This document shows, in pieces, positions 9,501 to 18,374 of a DNA stretch of 64,000 nucleotides. Position numbers and translations under genes: made by a program. Numbering within the stretch: position 1 is the stretch's first letter; each line of letters opens with the position of its first letter. Under the pieces are notes generated by a model. It was given only the letters and a program-made list of their open reading frames with translations, had not been told where the DNA came from and ran no database searches. Origin of the DNA: Shinella kummerowiae (lineage in GTDB: Bacteria; Pseudomonadota; Alphaproteobacteria; Rhizobiales; Rhizobiaceae); contig NZ_WUMK01000002.1 of NCBI RefSeq assembly GCF_009827055.1, positions 186,001-250,000 of the forward strand, read 5' to 3'.

Positions 9501-12000
9501 GATCACAACCCAGACCGCCGCCATCGGCGCCGAGGGAGGCGAGGTGGAGATCCCGATCACCAAGGAATGGGGACCGGGCTCCTACGTCACCGCGACGCTT
9601 TTCCGCCCGGGCTCCGACCAGGAAAGCCGCATGCCGATGCGCGCCATCGGCATCACCTGGCTGAAGGTCGATCCGGCTGAACGCAAGCTCAATGTCGCCC
9701 TCGACGTGCCGGAAAAAACCCTGCCGCGGCAGCCGCTCGACATTTCGCTGCAGGTGGCGGGTGCTGGTGCCGATGAAGAAGCCTACATCACGGTCGCCGC
9801 CGTCGATGTCGGCATTCTCAACCTCACCAAGTATGAAGCGCCCGATCCGGCCGACTGGTACTTTGGCCAGCGCCGGCTCGGCATGGAAATCCGCGACCTC
9901 TATGGCCGCCTGATCGACGGCTCTCTCGGCACCACCGGGCGCCTGCGCACCGGCGGTGACGGTGGCGAAGGCGCGCTCTCGGGCAAGCCGCCGACGGAAA
10001 AGCTGGTCGCCTTCTTCGCCGGCCCCGTGAAGCTCGACGCGGACGGCAAGGCCAAGGTCAGCTTCGATATTCCGCAGTTCAACGGCACGGCCCGCGTCAT
10101 GGCCGTCGCCTGGACGAAGACCGGCGTCGGCAGCATGTCGAAGGACGTCATCATCCGCGATCCGATCGTGGTGACCGCAAGCCTGCCGAAATTCCTCGCG
10201 CCCGGGGACCGCGCGGATCTGAGGCTCGATATCGCCAATACGGACGCACCGGCTGGCGACTACATGGTCGAGGTCACGCACAATGCATCCGTGATGGTCG
10301 AACAGACCGGTGCGGGCCAGACGGTCAAGCTGGAGCCCGGCGGCAAGTCGGCGCTCACCCTGCCGCTGATCGGCGGCGAAGAGGGCGATGGTCTCATCAC
10401 CGTGAAACTGTCGAATGGCAACGGCCTGTCCCTCGAACAGGCGCTGAACGTGCCGGTGCGCCCGGCCGCCATGCCGATCACCACGCGCCGACCGATCGAG
10501 ATCGCCGCCAACGGCAGTCTGACGATCGACGACCAGCTTCTGGCCGACAGCCAGCTTGCCGGCGCATCCGTCAGCCTCAGCGTCTCGCGTGCCGCCGCCT
10601 TCGACATCCCGGCGCTCTTGATGGCGCTCGACCGCTACCCCTATGGCTGCACCGAGCAGACGACCAGCCGCGCGCTGCCGCTGCTCTATCTCAGCGAGCT
10701 TTCCAAGCAATCCGGCCTGCCGGAGGACACGGAAACGCAGAAGCGCGTGCAGGACGCGATCTACCGCGTGCTTGCCAACCAGTCCTCGTCCGGCAGCTTC
10801 GGCCTCTGGTCGCCGGGTTATGGCGACCTTTGGCTCGATGCCTTCGTGACGGATTTCCTGACACGAGCCCGCGAACAGAAGTTCGACGTGCCGGAGCAGG
10901 CCATGCTGCAGGCGCTCTCCAACCTGCAGAACTCCATATCCTATGAGGTCAATGTCTCGACCCAGGGCACCGAGATCGCCTATGCGCTCTATGTGCTTGC
11001 CCGCAACCGCAAGGCCGCGATCAGCGACCTGCGCTACTATGCGGACACGAAGCTCTCGGAGTTCTCCTCGCCGCTCGCCCGTGCGCAGCTCGCCGGCGCG
11101 CTCGGCCTCTACGGCGATGCCCAGCGCTCGATGACGATCTTCTCCAATGCGCTCGGCTTGTCGCGCGACAGTATCCTGAATGCCAGCCTCTCGCGCACCG
11201 ACTACGGTTCGTCGCTGCGCGACGGCGCCGCAATCCTCGCGCTTGCCGCCGAAAGCCGGCCGGTGCCGAACGTCATTCCGGAACTGACGAAGCTCGTCGC
11301 CAAGCAATGGGAGGACAAGCGCTGGACCAGCACGCAGGAACAGACCTGGATGCTGCTCGCCGCCCGTTCGGTCAGGGATGCCGACAAGGACCTGAAGCTC
11401 GAAATCAACGGTGCCGAGCGCGCCGGCGGCTATGCCGCGCAGATGACGGGCAAGTCCCTGCTTGAAAACCCACTGACCATCGCCAACCGCACCGGCGAGC
11501 CGGTCTCGGCCGTGCTGACGACGGTCGCCGCCCCCGCCGATCCACTGCCGGCCGGCGGCGACGGCTTTGCCATCGAGCGCACCTACTACACGCTCGACGG
11601 CGAGGAGGCGAACATCACGGAGGCGCAGCAGAACGAACGCTACGTCGTGGTGCTGAAGGTGACGGAGCACAATGACTGGCCGTCGCGCATCATCATCACG
11701 GACCTGCTGCCGGCCGGTTTCGAGATCGACAATCCGAGCCTCGTCGACAGCGCCAAGCTTTCGAACTTCGACTGGCTCGGCGAGACCGAGGCGGCGCATA
11801 CGGAATTCCGTTATGACCGCTTCGTCGCGGCCTTCAACCGCAGTGCGGGCGACAACCGCGAGGTCAGCCTTGCCTATGTCGTGCGCGCCGTAACCCCCGG
11901 CATCTACGATCTGCCGGCCGCCCAGGTGGAGGACATGTACCGTCCGCAGTATTCCGCCCGCACGGCGACCGGCCGCATGCAGGTCGTGAAGGCCGAGTAG
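6544..12000 (+). CDS. yfaS: Alpha-2-macroglobulin family protein (YfaS-like)
   Basis: Very large (1818 residues) periplasmic protease trap. A signal peptide ends near ALA-type PAHAEE. An N-terminal PAN/apple module follows (QDVTLDQCKTDCVDDLSCRA), then a helical repeat region and a series of macroglobulin beta domains. The thioester motif GCTEQ lies at about residue 1369 in the alpha-helical TED domain. The thioester cysteine and glutamine are both present, so covalent trapping of attacking proteases is likely. ATG at 6544 is chosen over the TTG at 6541 because AGGAGG at 6533-6538 is too close to the latter. pbpC follows 13 bp on, the classical partner: one is thought to defend and the other to repair the envelope. 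Confidence 0.95.
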   Translation: MSMRAFFGFSALLLAAVASPPLPAHAEETRTVVTTENSDYFGFDLRTVQDVTLDQCKTDCVDDLSCRAFTYNPKVKWCFLKSDFNQLNHFQGAIAGKIIKADNAADIGAPPAMPFISEYMASDARAFREGLTLATEHTGQGAESLASLGRIESASSRFDQALIAYKGALSLAPDDYYLWIETAESMGRAVSNSYLAGQGALAAINAYQISRTTETRARALAVLADTLDKSGNYRAGINAYRASLDLKDDVAVRSAYLGLRARQGFRIVNHTIDSDSATPRACVEFSEPLVKSGADYASFVTLDGAAPKAVEAKDRQICVEGLNHGQRYKIAFRPGLPSAVDEPLEAAVDLDIYVQDRAAMVRFTGDGFVLPGSVRRGIPIVSVNTDSADLKLYRVGDRAIAGLLADSRFLTQLDGYSAERIESQNGQLVWQGKIDISPELNKDVVTSFPVDEALPERKPGVYVLTAAASNGRSNEWDAKATQWFVVSDVGLTTYAGTDGLNVFARSLDSATPLEGVDLQLIATNNEVLGTATTDADGRATFTAGLMRGTAAMTPAVILAKKGEGDFVFLDMTRAGFDLSDRGVTGRPAPGAIDVLAWTERGIYRASETVHATALARDIEANAVEKLPLTFVFNRPDGVEDRRLVSNGAALGGHAIDLALQENSMRGTWTMQIYTDPKGTAIAEKTFLVDDFVPDRIEFDMTSEAKDIETGVPAPVSVEGRYLYGAPGAGLEIEGDVALKPTRADPAYPDYVFGLTDEEAIEESRIPLEGLDVLDDEGKATFDVTLTDLPSTTQRLEALVTLRMMEAGGRAVERSLTLPVKATGPMIGVKPEFKGELSENGIANFHVVAVGPDGAKLAMQGLPWKLLSVERNYQWYRDGSSWRYEPVLATKQLANGTLDVTADGGKISVPVTWGRYRLEVESPEPDGPATSTEFDAGWYVAATSTETPDALEISLDKENYAVGDTAKLKISSRHAGQVLITVGAESLITTQTAAIGAEGGEVEIPITKEWGPGSYVTATLFRPGSDQESRMPMRAIGITWLKVDPAERKLNVALDVPEKTLPRQPLDISLQVAGAGADEEAYITVAAVDVGILNLTKYEAPDPADWYFGQRRLGMEIRDLYGRLIDGSLGTTGRLRTGGDGGEGALSGKPPTEKLVAFFAGPVKLDADGKAKVSFDIPQFNGTARVMAVAWTKTGVGSMSKDVIIRDPIVVTASLPKFLAPGDRADLRLDIANTDAPAGDYMVEVTHNASVMVEQTGAGQTVKLEPGGKSALTLPLIGGEEGDGLITVKLSNGNGLSLEQALNVPVRPAAMPITTRRPIEIAANGSLTIDDQLLADSQLAGASVSLSVSRAAAFDIPALLMALDRYPYGCTEQTTSRALPLLYLSELSKQSGLPEDTETQKRVQDAIYRVLANQSSSGSFGLWSPGYGDLWLDAFVTDFLTRAREQKFDVPEQAMLQALSNLQNSISYEVNVSTQGTEIAYALYVLARNRKAAISDLRYYADTKLSEFSSPLARAQLAGALGLYGDAQRSMTIFSNALGLSRDSILNASLSRTDYGSSLRDGAAILALAAESRPVPNVIPELTKLVAKQWEDKRWTSTQEQTWMLLAARSVRDADKDLKLEINGAERAGGYAAQMTGKSLLENPLTIANRTGEPVSAVLTTVAAPADPLPAGGDGFAIERTYYTLDGEEANITEAQQNERYVVVLKVTEHNDWPSRIIITDLLPAGFEIDNPSLVDSAKLSNFDWLGETEAAHTEFRYDRFVAAFNRSAGDNREVSLAYVVRAVTPGIYDLPAAQVEDMYRPQYSARTATGRMQVVKAE

Positions 12001-12013
12001 GAAGGTCCGGCCG

Positions 12014-14098
12014 ATGGCGCTCTGGCGCAAGCTCCTCATAGGCTCCCTTGGCGGGGCGGCAGCGATTGCCGCCCTCGCCTTCGGGCTCGACTATGCGGAC
12101 AAGACCTACCCGCCGCCGATCGCGGTGGCGGAAACCGTCTCGAAGGAAGTGCTCGACCGCGACGGCCGCCTGCTGCGCGCCTTCGCGACGCCGAACGGGC
12201 TGTGGCGACTGAAGACAACGGCGGCGGATGTCGACCACCAGTTCCTGCGCATGCTGGTGGCGTATGAGGACCGACGCTTCCAGGAGCATGGCGGTATCGA
12301 CCCGCTGGCGCTGCTGCGCGCCGCCGGCCAGTTCGTCACCAATGGCCGTATCGTCTCGGGCGCCTCGACGCTCTCCATGCAGGTGGCCCGTCTGATCGAA
12401 CCGCGCGAAAACCGCTCGATGCTGGCAAAACTGCGCCAGATGGCGCGCGCCGTGCAGCTCGAGCGGCGGCTCTCCAAGGCCGAGATCCTCGACCTCTACC
12501 TGACGCTCGCCCCCTATGGCGGCAACTTGGAGGGTGTGCGTGCGGCAAGCCTCGCCTGGTTCGGCAAGGAGCCGAAGCGGCTTTCGGTCGCCGAAGCCGC
12601 ACTTCTCGTGGCCCTGCCGCAGCTTCCCGAAAAACGCCGCCCGGACCGCCACCGCGCGGTTGCGGAAAAGGCCCGCGAGCGCGTGCTGAACCGTCTCGCC
12701 GTTTCCGAGGTGATCGGCGAGGGCGAGGCCGAACGCGCGAGCCTCGACGCCGTGCCCGATCGTCGCCGGCAGCTTCCCTCCTATGCCGCCCACCTTTCGG
12801 AACTGGCGCTACGCAAGGACCCCAAGGCGATCAAGCACGAGACGTCGCTTGATCTCACCGTGCAGGACGGTCTCGAAGCCGTGGCGCGCGAAGCGGCCGA
12901 GCGGCTCGGTCCGAAAATCTCCATCGCCATGGTGATGGCGGATGCCCGCACCGGCGAAATCCTCGGCGAGGTCGGTTCGGCGGATTATTTCGACGGCAGC
13001 CGCGCCGGCTGGATCGACATGACGCGCATCCGCCGCTCGCCCGGTTCGGCGCTGAAGCCGTTCATCTATGGCCTCGCCTTCGAGGAGGGGCTTGTCGCAC
13101 AAGAGACGATCGTCGAGGACCGGCCCTCCGACTTTTCCGGCTACCGGCCGCGCAATTTCGACATGACCTACCAGGGCGATGTCAGCGTGCGGAAGGCCTT
13201 GCAACTGTCGTTGAACGTGCCCGCCGTGCGCCTGCTCGAGGCCGTCGGCCCGACCCGGCTGATGGTGCGTTTCCGCCGCGCCGAGGTGCAGGCGGTGCTG
13301 CCGCCGGGGGAAACGCCGGGCCTTGCCATCGGGCTTGGCGGCCTCGGCATCACGCTGCGCGATCTGACCCAGCTCTATGCCGCGCTCGCCAATCGCGGCA
13401 TGCCGGTCAAGCTCGGCGACGGCATTACCGATGATGCCAAGGTAATCGTCGGCGACCCGTTGCTCGATCCTGTCGCCGTCTGGCAGGTCTCCGATGTGCT
13501 GTCAGCCGTCACGCCGCCGACCGGCAGCCGCCGCCTCGGCATCGCCTACAAGACCGGCACGAGCTACGGCTACCGCGACGCCTGGTCCGTTGGTTATGAC
13601 GGCCGCCATGTGCTCGGCGTGTGGGTCGGTCGCGCCGACAATGGCGCAGTACCCGGCCTGACCGGCTATGGCGCCGCGGCCCCCATTCTCTTTGAGGCCT
13701 TTTCCCGCTCGGGCGTCGCCATCACTGCGCTGCCGCGCGCGCCGGCCGGCGCGGTGCGGATCGCGCAATCGGAACTGCCGGCAAGCCTGCGCCGCTTTGC
13801 GATCACCGCCAACGGTCTTGTCGCCACGGCGGCACGCGAACCGGCACCGGAAATCATCTACCCGCCGGAGGGCGCCCATGTCGAACTCGGCGCCACCGCC
13901 GGCACCGAGGTCTCACCCCTCGTCCTGAAACTCCAGGGCGGCCGTGCGCCCTTCCGCTGGCTCGCCAATGGCAAGGTGCTGCCGGATGCCGCGCGCCGAC
14001 GCACGACGCAGTGGCTGCCGGAAGGCGCAGGTTTTTCGACGCTGACGGTGATCGACGCCGCCGGCCGGGCGGCGAGCGTGCGGGTGTTCATCGAGTAA
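12014..14098 (+). CDS. pbpC: Penicillin-binding protein 1C
   Basis: Bifunctional peptidoglycan synthase of 694 residues anchored by one N-terminal helix. The glycosyltransferase domain shows EDRRFQEHGGIDPLALLRA and later STLSMQVARL. The transpeptidase domain has SPGSALKPF (active serine and lysine), SLNVP and KTGTSYGYRDAW. The C-terminal BiPBP_C beta domain (EIIYPPEGAHVELG) marks the PBP1C subfamily. It is cotranscribed with yfaS and ends before an 11-bp GC-rich hairpin. Confidence 0.95.
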   Translation: MALWRKLLIGSLGGAAAIAALAFGLDYADKTYPPPIAVAETVSKEVLDRDGRLLRAFATPNGLWRLKTTAADVDHQFLRMLVAYEDRRFQEHGGIDPLALLRAAGQFVTNGRIVSGASTLSMQVARLIEPRENRSMLAKLRQMARAVQLERRLSKAEILDLYLTLAPYGGNLEGVRAASLAWFGKEPKRLSVAEAALLVALPQLPEKRRPDRHRAVAEKARERVLNRLAVSEVIGEGEAERASLDAVPDRRRQLPSYAAHLSELALRKDPKAIKHETSLDLTVQDGLEAVAREAAERLGPKISIAMVMADARTGEILGEVGSADYFDGSRAGWIDMTRIRRSPGSALKPFIYGLAFEEGLVAQETIVEDRPSDFSGYRPRNFDMTYQGDVSVRKALQLSLNVPAVRLLEAVGPTRLMVRFRRAEVQAVLPPGETPGLAIGLGGLGITLRDLTQLYAALANRGMPVKLGDGITDDAKVIVGDPLLDPVAVWQVSDVLSAVTPPTGSRRLGIAYKTGTSYGYRDAWSVGYDGRHVLGVWVGRADNGAVPGLTGYGAAAPILFEAFSRSGVAITALPRAPAGAVRIAQSELPASLRRFAITANGLVATAAREPAPEIIYPPEGAHVELGATAGTEVSPLVLKLQGGRAPFRWLANGKVLPDAARRRTTQWLPEGAGFSTLTVIDAAGRAASVRVFIE

Positions 14099-14154
14099 CA
14101 CGATCCGCCTGCCATCGTTTCAATGGCGATGGGAATGTCGACACGCGCCGCATT

Positions 14155-14178
14155 CCCTTCTCCCCACGGGGAGAAGGG
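14155..14178. terminator. GC-rich hairpin between convergent pbpC and liuC
   Basis: An 11-bp perfect inverted repeat, CCCTTCTCCCC against GGGGAGAAGGG, lies between convergent genes. There is no long T run on the plus strand. It may act as a bidirectional terminator or be a common rhizobial intergenic palindrome. Confidence 0.5.
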
Positions 14179-14266
14179 GCTCGACGGCCATGACGTCGTG
14201 CCAAGGGCAACGTTCACTTACCCCGGCGGGGGGCAAAAAATTTCAAATCCGTCCGCACGTCCGCAA

Positions 14267-15067
14267 TCATTTGCCGGATTCCACCGGCACCCAGCCCGGC
14301 TTGCGCTTCTCCAGAAACGCCGCAATACCGTCCGCCGCAGCGGGCGTTTCCCAGGTATCGGCAAGCCGCGTCAGCGTCATTTCGATGAGCTTGTCGTCGA
14401 TCGGCAGCGCCAGCGCATGCGCCAGCGACTTGGTGGCCGCGATCGCTTCCGGGGACGCGGCGAAATAGGGCGCAATCTCCGTCTCGATCGCCGCATCCAG
14501 CCCGTCGGCCGCGACGATACCGCTCACCAGGCCGATATCGCGGGCGGTTGGGGTGTCGAACAGCCGGGCAGAGGTGGCGAAGCGCAGGAAGGCGGCGGGA
14601 CCGATGCGGGCGGCGACGTAGGGGCTGATCGTCGCCGGGATGAGGCCGAGGCGGGTCTCCGTCAGGCCGAAGCGGCTACCCTCCACGGCGATCGCCGCAT
14701 CGCAGACGCTGATGAGGCCAACGCCACCACCATAGGCCTGACCGTTGACGCGGGCGATCAGCGGCTTCGGCAGGTCACGCAAGGCCTTCAGCATCAGCGC
14801 CAGCCGACGCGCCTCCGCGATGCGCTCCTCGCGGGTGGCCGCAATCTGCTCCTTCATCCAGTTGAGGTCACCCCCCGCACAAAAACTCTCGCCCTCACCG
14901 GTCAGCACGACCACGCGCACCGCCCTGTCATCGCCCAGCAGACCGGCGACGGCGGTCAGTTCGCGGATCATCAGGCCGGACAGCGCATTGTGCTGCGCAT
15001 GGCGGCGCAGCGTCAGCGCTGCGACACCGCGCCGGTCGACGGATACGGAAATCGTCTCGAAATTCAT
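14267..15067 (-). CDS. liuC: Enoyl-CoA hydratase, probable methylglutaconyl-CoA hydratase
   Basis: Crotonase-fold enzyme of 266 residues. The oxyanion-hole segments GEGESFCAGGDLNWMK and GQAYGGGVGLISVCD are visible. In this operon the likely reaction is hydration of 3-methylglutaconyl-CoA to HMG-CoA, the fourth step of leucine degradation. ATG at 15067 is chosen for the GGAGGG upstream. It is the last gene of the minus-strand liu operon. The substrate assignment rests on context; the crotonase fold is certain. Confidence 0.88.
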   Translation of the reverse strand: MNFETISVSVDRRGVAALTLRRHAQHNALSGLMIRELTAVAGLLGDDRAVRVVVLTGEGESFCAGGDLNWMKEQIAATREERIAEARRLALMLKALRDLPKPLIARVNGQAYGGGVGLISVCDAAIAVEGSRFGLTETRLGLIPATISPYVAARIGPAAFLRFATSARLFDTPTARDIGLVSGIVAADGLDAAIETEIAPYFAASPEAIAATKSLAHALALPIDDKLIEMTLTRLADTWETPAAADGIAAFLEKRKPGWVPVESGK

Positions 15068-15106
15068 GACACCCTCCATCTCTAGCACGATTGCAAACGC
15101 AAACCG

Positions 15107-15982
15107 CTAGCCACTTTTCCGGTGCTCGCCCTTGCCGGTGATCTGCCGCGCAAAGGCCGCGGCCGCCGTCAGCTTCGCCCGGTCGAGCCCTGTCTCATAG
15201 CCTTCCGCCGCCAGCATGTCAGCGACGGCGAGCGTATCCACATTGCCGCGGGCACCGGGCGCATAGGGGCAACCGCCAAGCCCGCCGACCGAGGCATCGA
15301 AGACGGACAGCCCATGATCGAGCGCAACGCGGATATTGTCGAGCGCCAAACCGCCCGTATCGTGGAAATGGCCGGCAAGATCTTCCGGGGCGGCGACGGC
15401 AAGCACGCCATCCAGCATGACCGCGACCTCGCCGGGGCGGGCGCGGCCGATCGTGTCGCCAAGGCTTACCTCATGGCAGCCGAGGCGCAGCAATTGTTCC
15501 GTCACCGCCGCCACCGCGCGGGGTTCGACCGGACCATCATAGGGGCATTGCACGACGCAGCTGACATAGCCGCGCAGCGGAATGCCGTCCGCCTTCGCGG
15601 CCTCTGCGACCGGCCGCGCGCGTTCGATGCTTTCGGCAATCGAACAGTTGAGATTGGCGCGCGAAAACCCTTCCGACGCAGACAGGAAGACCGCGACCTC
15701 ATCGACTCCTGCCGCCTTCGCCGCCTCGTACCCCTTCATGTTGGGCACCAAAGCCGCATAGGAAATGCCGGACCGGCGCTTGATGCCGGCCATGACCTCT
15801 GCGCCATCGGCAAGCTGCGGCACCCATTTGGGGCTGACGAAACTCGTCGCCTCGATGCGAGCGAAACCGCAATCGGACAGCAGGTCGATCAGCGCGATCT
15901 TGTCGGCAGACGGGATGATCGCCTTCTCGTTCTGCAAGCCGTCGCGGGCCGCCATCTCGACGATTTCGATGCGCCGGCTCAT
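15107..15982 (-). CDS. liuE: Hydroxymethylglutaryl-CoA lyase
   Basis: Cleaves HMG-CoA to acetyl-CoA and acetoacetate, the last step of leucine breakdown. The 291-residue TIM barrel has RDGLQNEK (catalytic Arg/Asp region), FHDTGGLALDN (metal histidine) and the lyase signature GGCPYAPGARGN near the C-terminus. Its ATG overlaps the stop of the carboxylase alpha gene by four bases, showing translational coupling. Confidence 0.93.
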   Translation of the reverse strand: MSRRIEIVEMAARDGLQNEKAIIPSADKIALIDLLSDCGFARIEATSFVSPKWVPQLADGAEVMAGIKRRSGISYAALVPNMKGYEAAKAAGVDEVAVFLSASEGFSRANLNCSIAESIERARPVAEAAKADGIPLRGYVSCVVQCPYDGPVEPRAVAAVTEQLLRLGCHEVSLGDTIGRARPGEVAVMLDGVLAVAAPEDLAGHFHDTGGLALDNIRVALDHGLSVFDASVGGLGGCPYAPGARGNVDTLAVADMLAAEGYETGLDRAKLTAAAAFARQITGKGEHRKSG

Positions 15983-17964
15983 GCGGCCTCCTCCGGCTCC
16001 AGCGCGAGCAGAAGCGCGCCCTCGGCCACCTGGTCGCCCACCGCGACCGGCACCGCGGCCACCACGCCATCACGCGGTGCGGCCAGCACCAGTTCCATCT
16101 TCATCGCCTCCATGGTGACGAGCGGATCGCCTTTTGCCACGTGCGCCCCCGGTTCCACCGAGACGATGCGCACCAGGCCAGGCATCGGCGCCGAGAGGCG
16201 GTCGCCGCCGGCCGCCGCCTCGCCATGGTGGCTTGCCTGTTCGGCACGGGCGAAGGCATGGCTGTGGCCGGCGAAGAAGACGACGATGTCGGCACGCTCG
16301 CTGTGCACCATTGCCGGCAGAACATGGCCATCGAGGTCCACCTGCAGGGAACGGCCGTTCGAAACGCAAAGACGGATATCCGTTGCCAGGCCATCGCGTT
16401 CGATGCGGAAGCGATCCTGGCCGAGCGTCGTGACGCGCAGGGCATGCTCCGCGCCGCCGTGATCCAGAAAAACCGTCTGTGCAGCTTCACCCCACAGGCG
16501 GAAGCTGCGGATCTCGCCCCACGGATCCGCATCGGCCGGCGCGCCGAGAAAGCCGAGCGCCGACAGGGCCGCCAGTGCAAAGGCCTCCTCCGGCGCATCG
16601 GGTTCGGCCAGCAATGTTTCACCCGCCCGGCCGATCACCCCGGTATCGACATCACCGGCGGCAAAAGCGGGCAGCCGGCAGAGGCGGGCAAGGAAGCCGG
16701 CATTGGTCGTCACGCCACCAACGCGGCATTGTTCCAGTGCCGTTTCCAGCTTCGCCAGAGCTTCCGCGCGGGTGCTGCCCTGCGTGATGACCTTGGCGAT
16801 CATCGGGTCATAAAAGGGCGTGATGAGATCTCCGGCCCGCACGCCGGAATCGATGCGGGCGCCATCCGGCAGGTCGAAAACCGAGAGGCGGCCGGTCGCG
16901 GGCAGGAAATTGCGCGCCGGGTTTTCCGCATAGAGCCGCGCCTCGAAGGCCCAGCCATTGATGGCAAGCTCCTCCTGTCGCTTCGGCAAGGGTTCGCCAG
17001 CAGCGACGCGCAACTGCCATTCGACGAGGTCGAGGCCGGTGATCGCCTCCGTCACCGGATGCTCGACCTGCAGGCGCGTGTTCATTTCCATGAAGTGGAA
17101 GCGATCCTGCCGCAAGCCTTCCGAAACATCGGCAATGAACTCGACCGTACCGGCACCGCTATAGCCGATCGCCGCCGCTGCGCGCACCGCAGCCGCTCCC
17201 ATTGCCGCGCGCATTTCCGCCGTCATGCCGGGTGCGGGCGCCTCTTCGATGACCTTCTGGTGCCGGCGCTGCAGCGAGCAGTCGCGTTCGAAGAGGTGCA
17301 CGACATTGCCGTGTTTGTCGCCAAAGACCTGCACTTCGATATGGCGGGGCTTGGCCATGTATTTTTCGACGAGCACGCGGCCATCGCCGAAGGCGCTTTC
17401 GGCCTCGCGGCGGGCACTTTCCAGTGCGGCGCCAAAATCGGCAGGCCGCTCCACCCGCCGCATACCCTTGCCGCCACCGCCGGCGCGCGCCTTGATCAGC
17501 ACGGGATAGCCGATGGTGTCCGCCTCGCCGGCAAGGAAGGCGGCATCCTGTTTCTCGCCGTGATAGCCTGGCACCACGGGCACGCCGGCCTTTTCCATCA
17601 GCGCCTTTGCGGCATCCTTCAGGCCCATGGCGCGGATGGCATTCGCCGAAGGGCCGATGAAGACGAGGCCGGCGGCTTCCACCGCCTCGACGAAAGCGGG
17701 GTTTTCCGACAGGAAGCCGTAACCGGGATGCACCGCCTCCGCCCCGCTCGCTTTCGCCGCGTCGAGGATGGCCGCGATGTTCAGGTAGCTCTTCGCCGCC
17801 TCCGCCGGGCCGATGCGGATGGCTTCGTCGGCCATTTCGACATGCAGCGCATCCCGGTCGGCATCGGAATAGACAGCGACCGTCGCGACGCCCAAACGCC
17901 TGGCGGTGCGGATGACGCGGCAGGCGATTTCGCCGCGATTGGCGATGAGGATTTTCCTGAACAT
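15979..17964 (-). CDS. liuD: Methylcrotonyl-CoA carboxylase, biotin-containing alpha subunit
   Basis: 661 residues. An N-terminal biotin carboxylase domain (IANRGEIACRVIRTARRLGV; ATP-grasp KARAGGGGKGMR; EMNTRLQVEHPVTE) is joined to a C-terminal biotinyl domain with AMKMEL, biotin lysine near residue 622. It carboxylates 3-methylcrotonyl-CoA together with the beta subunit encoded upstream at 18375. Propionyl- or geranyl-CoA carboxylase alpha are alternatives on sequence alone. The neighbouring isovaleryl-CoA dehydrogenase and HMG-CoA lyase favour the leucine role. Confidence 0.92.
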   Translation of the reverse strand: MFRKILIANRGEIACRVIRTARRLGVATVAVYSDADRDALHVEMADEAIRIGPAEAAKSYLNIAAILDAAKASGAEAVHPGYGFLSENPAFVEAVEAAGLVFIGPSANAIRAMGLKDAAKALMEKAGVPVVPGYHGEKQDAAFLAGEADTIGYPVLIKARAGGGGKGMRRVERPADFGAALESARREAESAFGDGRVLVEKYMAKPRHIEVQVFGDKHGNVVHLFERDCSLQRRHQKVIEEAPAPGMTAEMRAAMGAAAVRAAAAIGYSGAGTVEFIADVSEGLRQDRFHFMEMNTRLQVEHPVTEAITGLDLVEWQLRVAAGEPLPKRQEELAINGWAFEARLYAENPARNFLPATGRLSVFDLPDGARIDSGVRAGDLITPFYDPMIAKVITQGSTRAEALAKLETALEQCRVGGVTTNAGFLARLCRLPAFAAGDVDTGVIGRAGETLLAEPDAPEEAFALAALSALGFLGAPADADPWGEIRSFRLWGEAAQTVFLDHGGAEHALRVTTLGQDRFRIERDGLATDIRLCVSNGRSLQVDLDGHVLPAMVHSERADIVVFFAGHSHAFARAEQASHHGEAAAGGDRLSAPMPGLVRIVSVEPGAHVAKGDPLVTMEAMKMELVLAAPRDGVVAAVPVAVGDQVAEGALLLALEPEEAA

Positions 17965-17979
17965 GCGCGCTTCGGCTTT

Positions 17980-18363
17980 CTATTGTGCGGCGATCGCTTC
18001 GACTTCGAGCAGCCATTTTTCGTCGAAGATCGAGGCGATGACGACGCTCATAGCCGGCGCGACGCCGCCAAGGTATTCGCTGCGGATTTCGCGATTGGCC
18101 AGCGTGTGATGCCGGTCGGCGAGAAAGGTCGTGACCTTGACGAGATCGGCCTTCGACATGCCGGCGACCTTCAACTGGGCATCGATGTTGCGCCAGACGA
18201 GCCGCGCCTGGTCCTCGAAGCCCTCGGGCACCTTGTCGTCGTCGGAGACGGGAATCTGGCCGCTGATAAACAGCAGCGTCTTGAAATCCTCGATCTTCAC
18301 GGCCTGCGAATAGCCGCCCCGCGGGGTGGGAGCGTTCTTGGCATTGATGGTTTCGCGCTTCAT
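17980..18363 (-). CDS. RidA family protein
   Basis: 127-residue Rid/YjgF-fold protein of the kind that deaminates reactive enamine/imine intermediates. Visible family segments are PRGGYSQAVK, LLFISGQIP and VKVTTFLADRHH. The canonical RidA arginine (in the family's R-x-x-x-E-I-E stretch) is not evident near the C-terminus, where the sequence reads EKWLLEVEAIA. It may therefore belong to a Rid subgroup without imine deaminase activity. It lies between the carboxylase beta and alpha genes with 15 and 11 bp gaps, so it is cotranscribed with leucine degradation. Its role there is unknown. Confidence 0.87.
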   Translation of the reverse strand: MKRETINAKNAPTPRGGYSQAVKIEDFKTLLFISGQIPVSDDDKVPEGFEDQARLVWRNIDAQLKVAGMSKADLVKVTTFLADRHHTLANREIRSEYLGGVAPAMSVVIASIFDEKWLLEVEAIAAQ

Positions 18364-18374
18364 GACTTCCTCCT

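Noticed and set aside
8419-12039. A 1206-codon open frame on the minus strand inside yfaS
   Set aside because: High G+C codon bias opens the opposite frame. The plus strand has clear domains, signal peptide, thioester motif and ribosome site. The minus frame has no recognisable motif.
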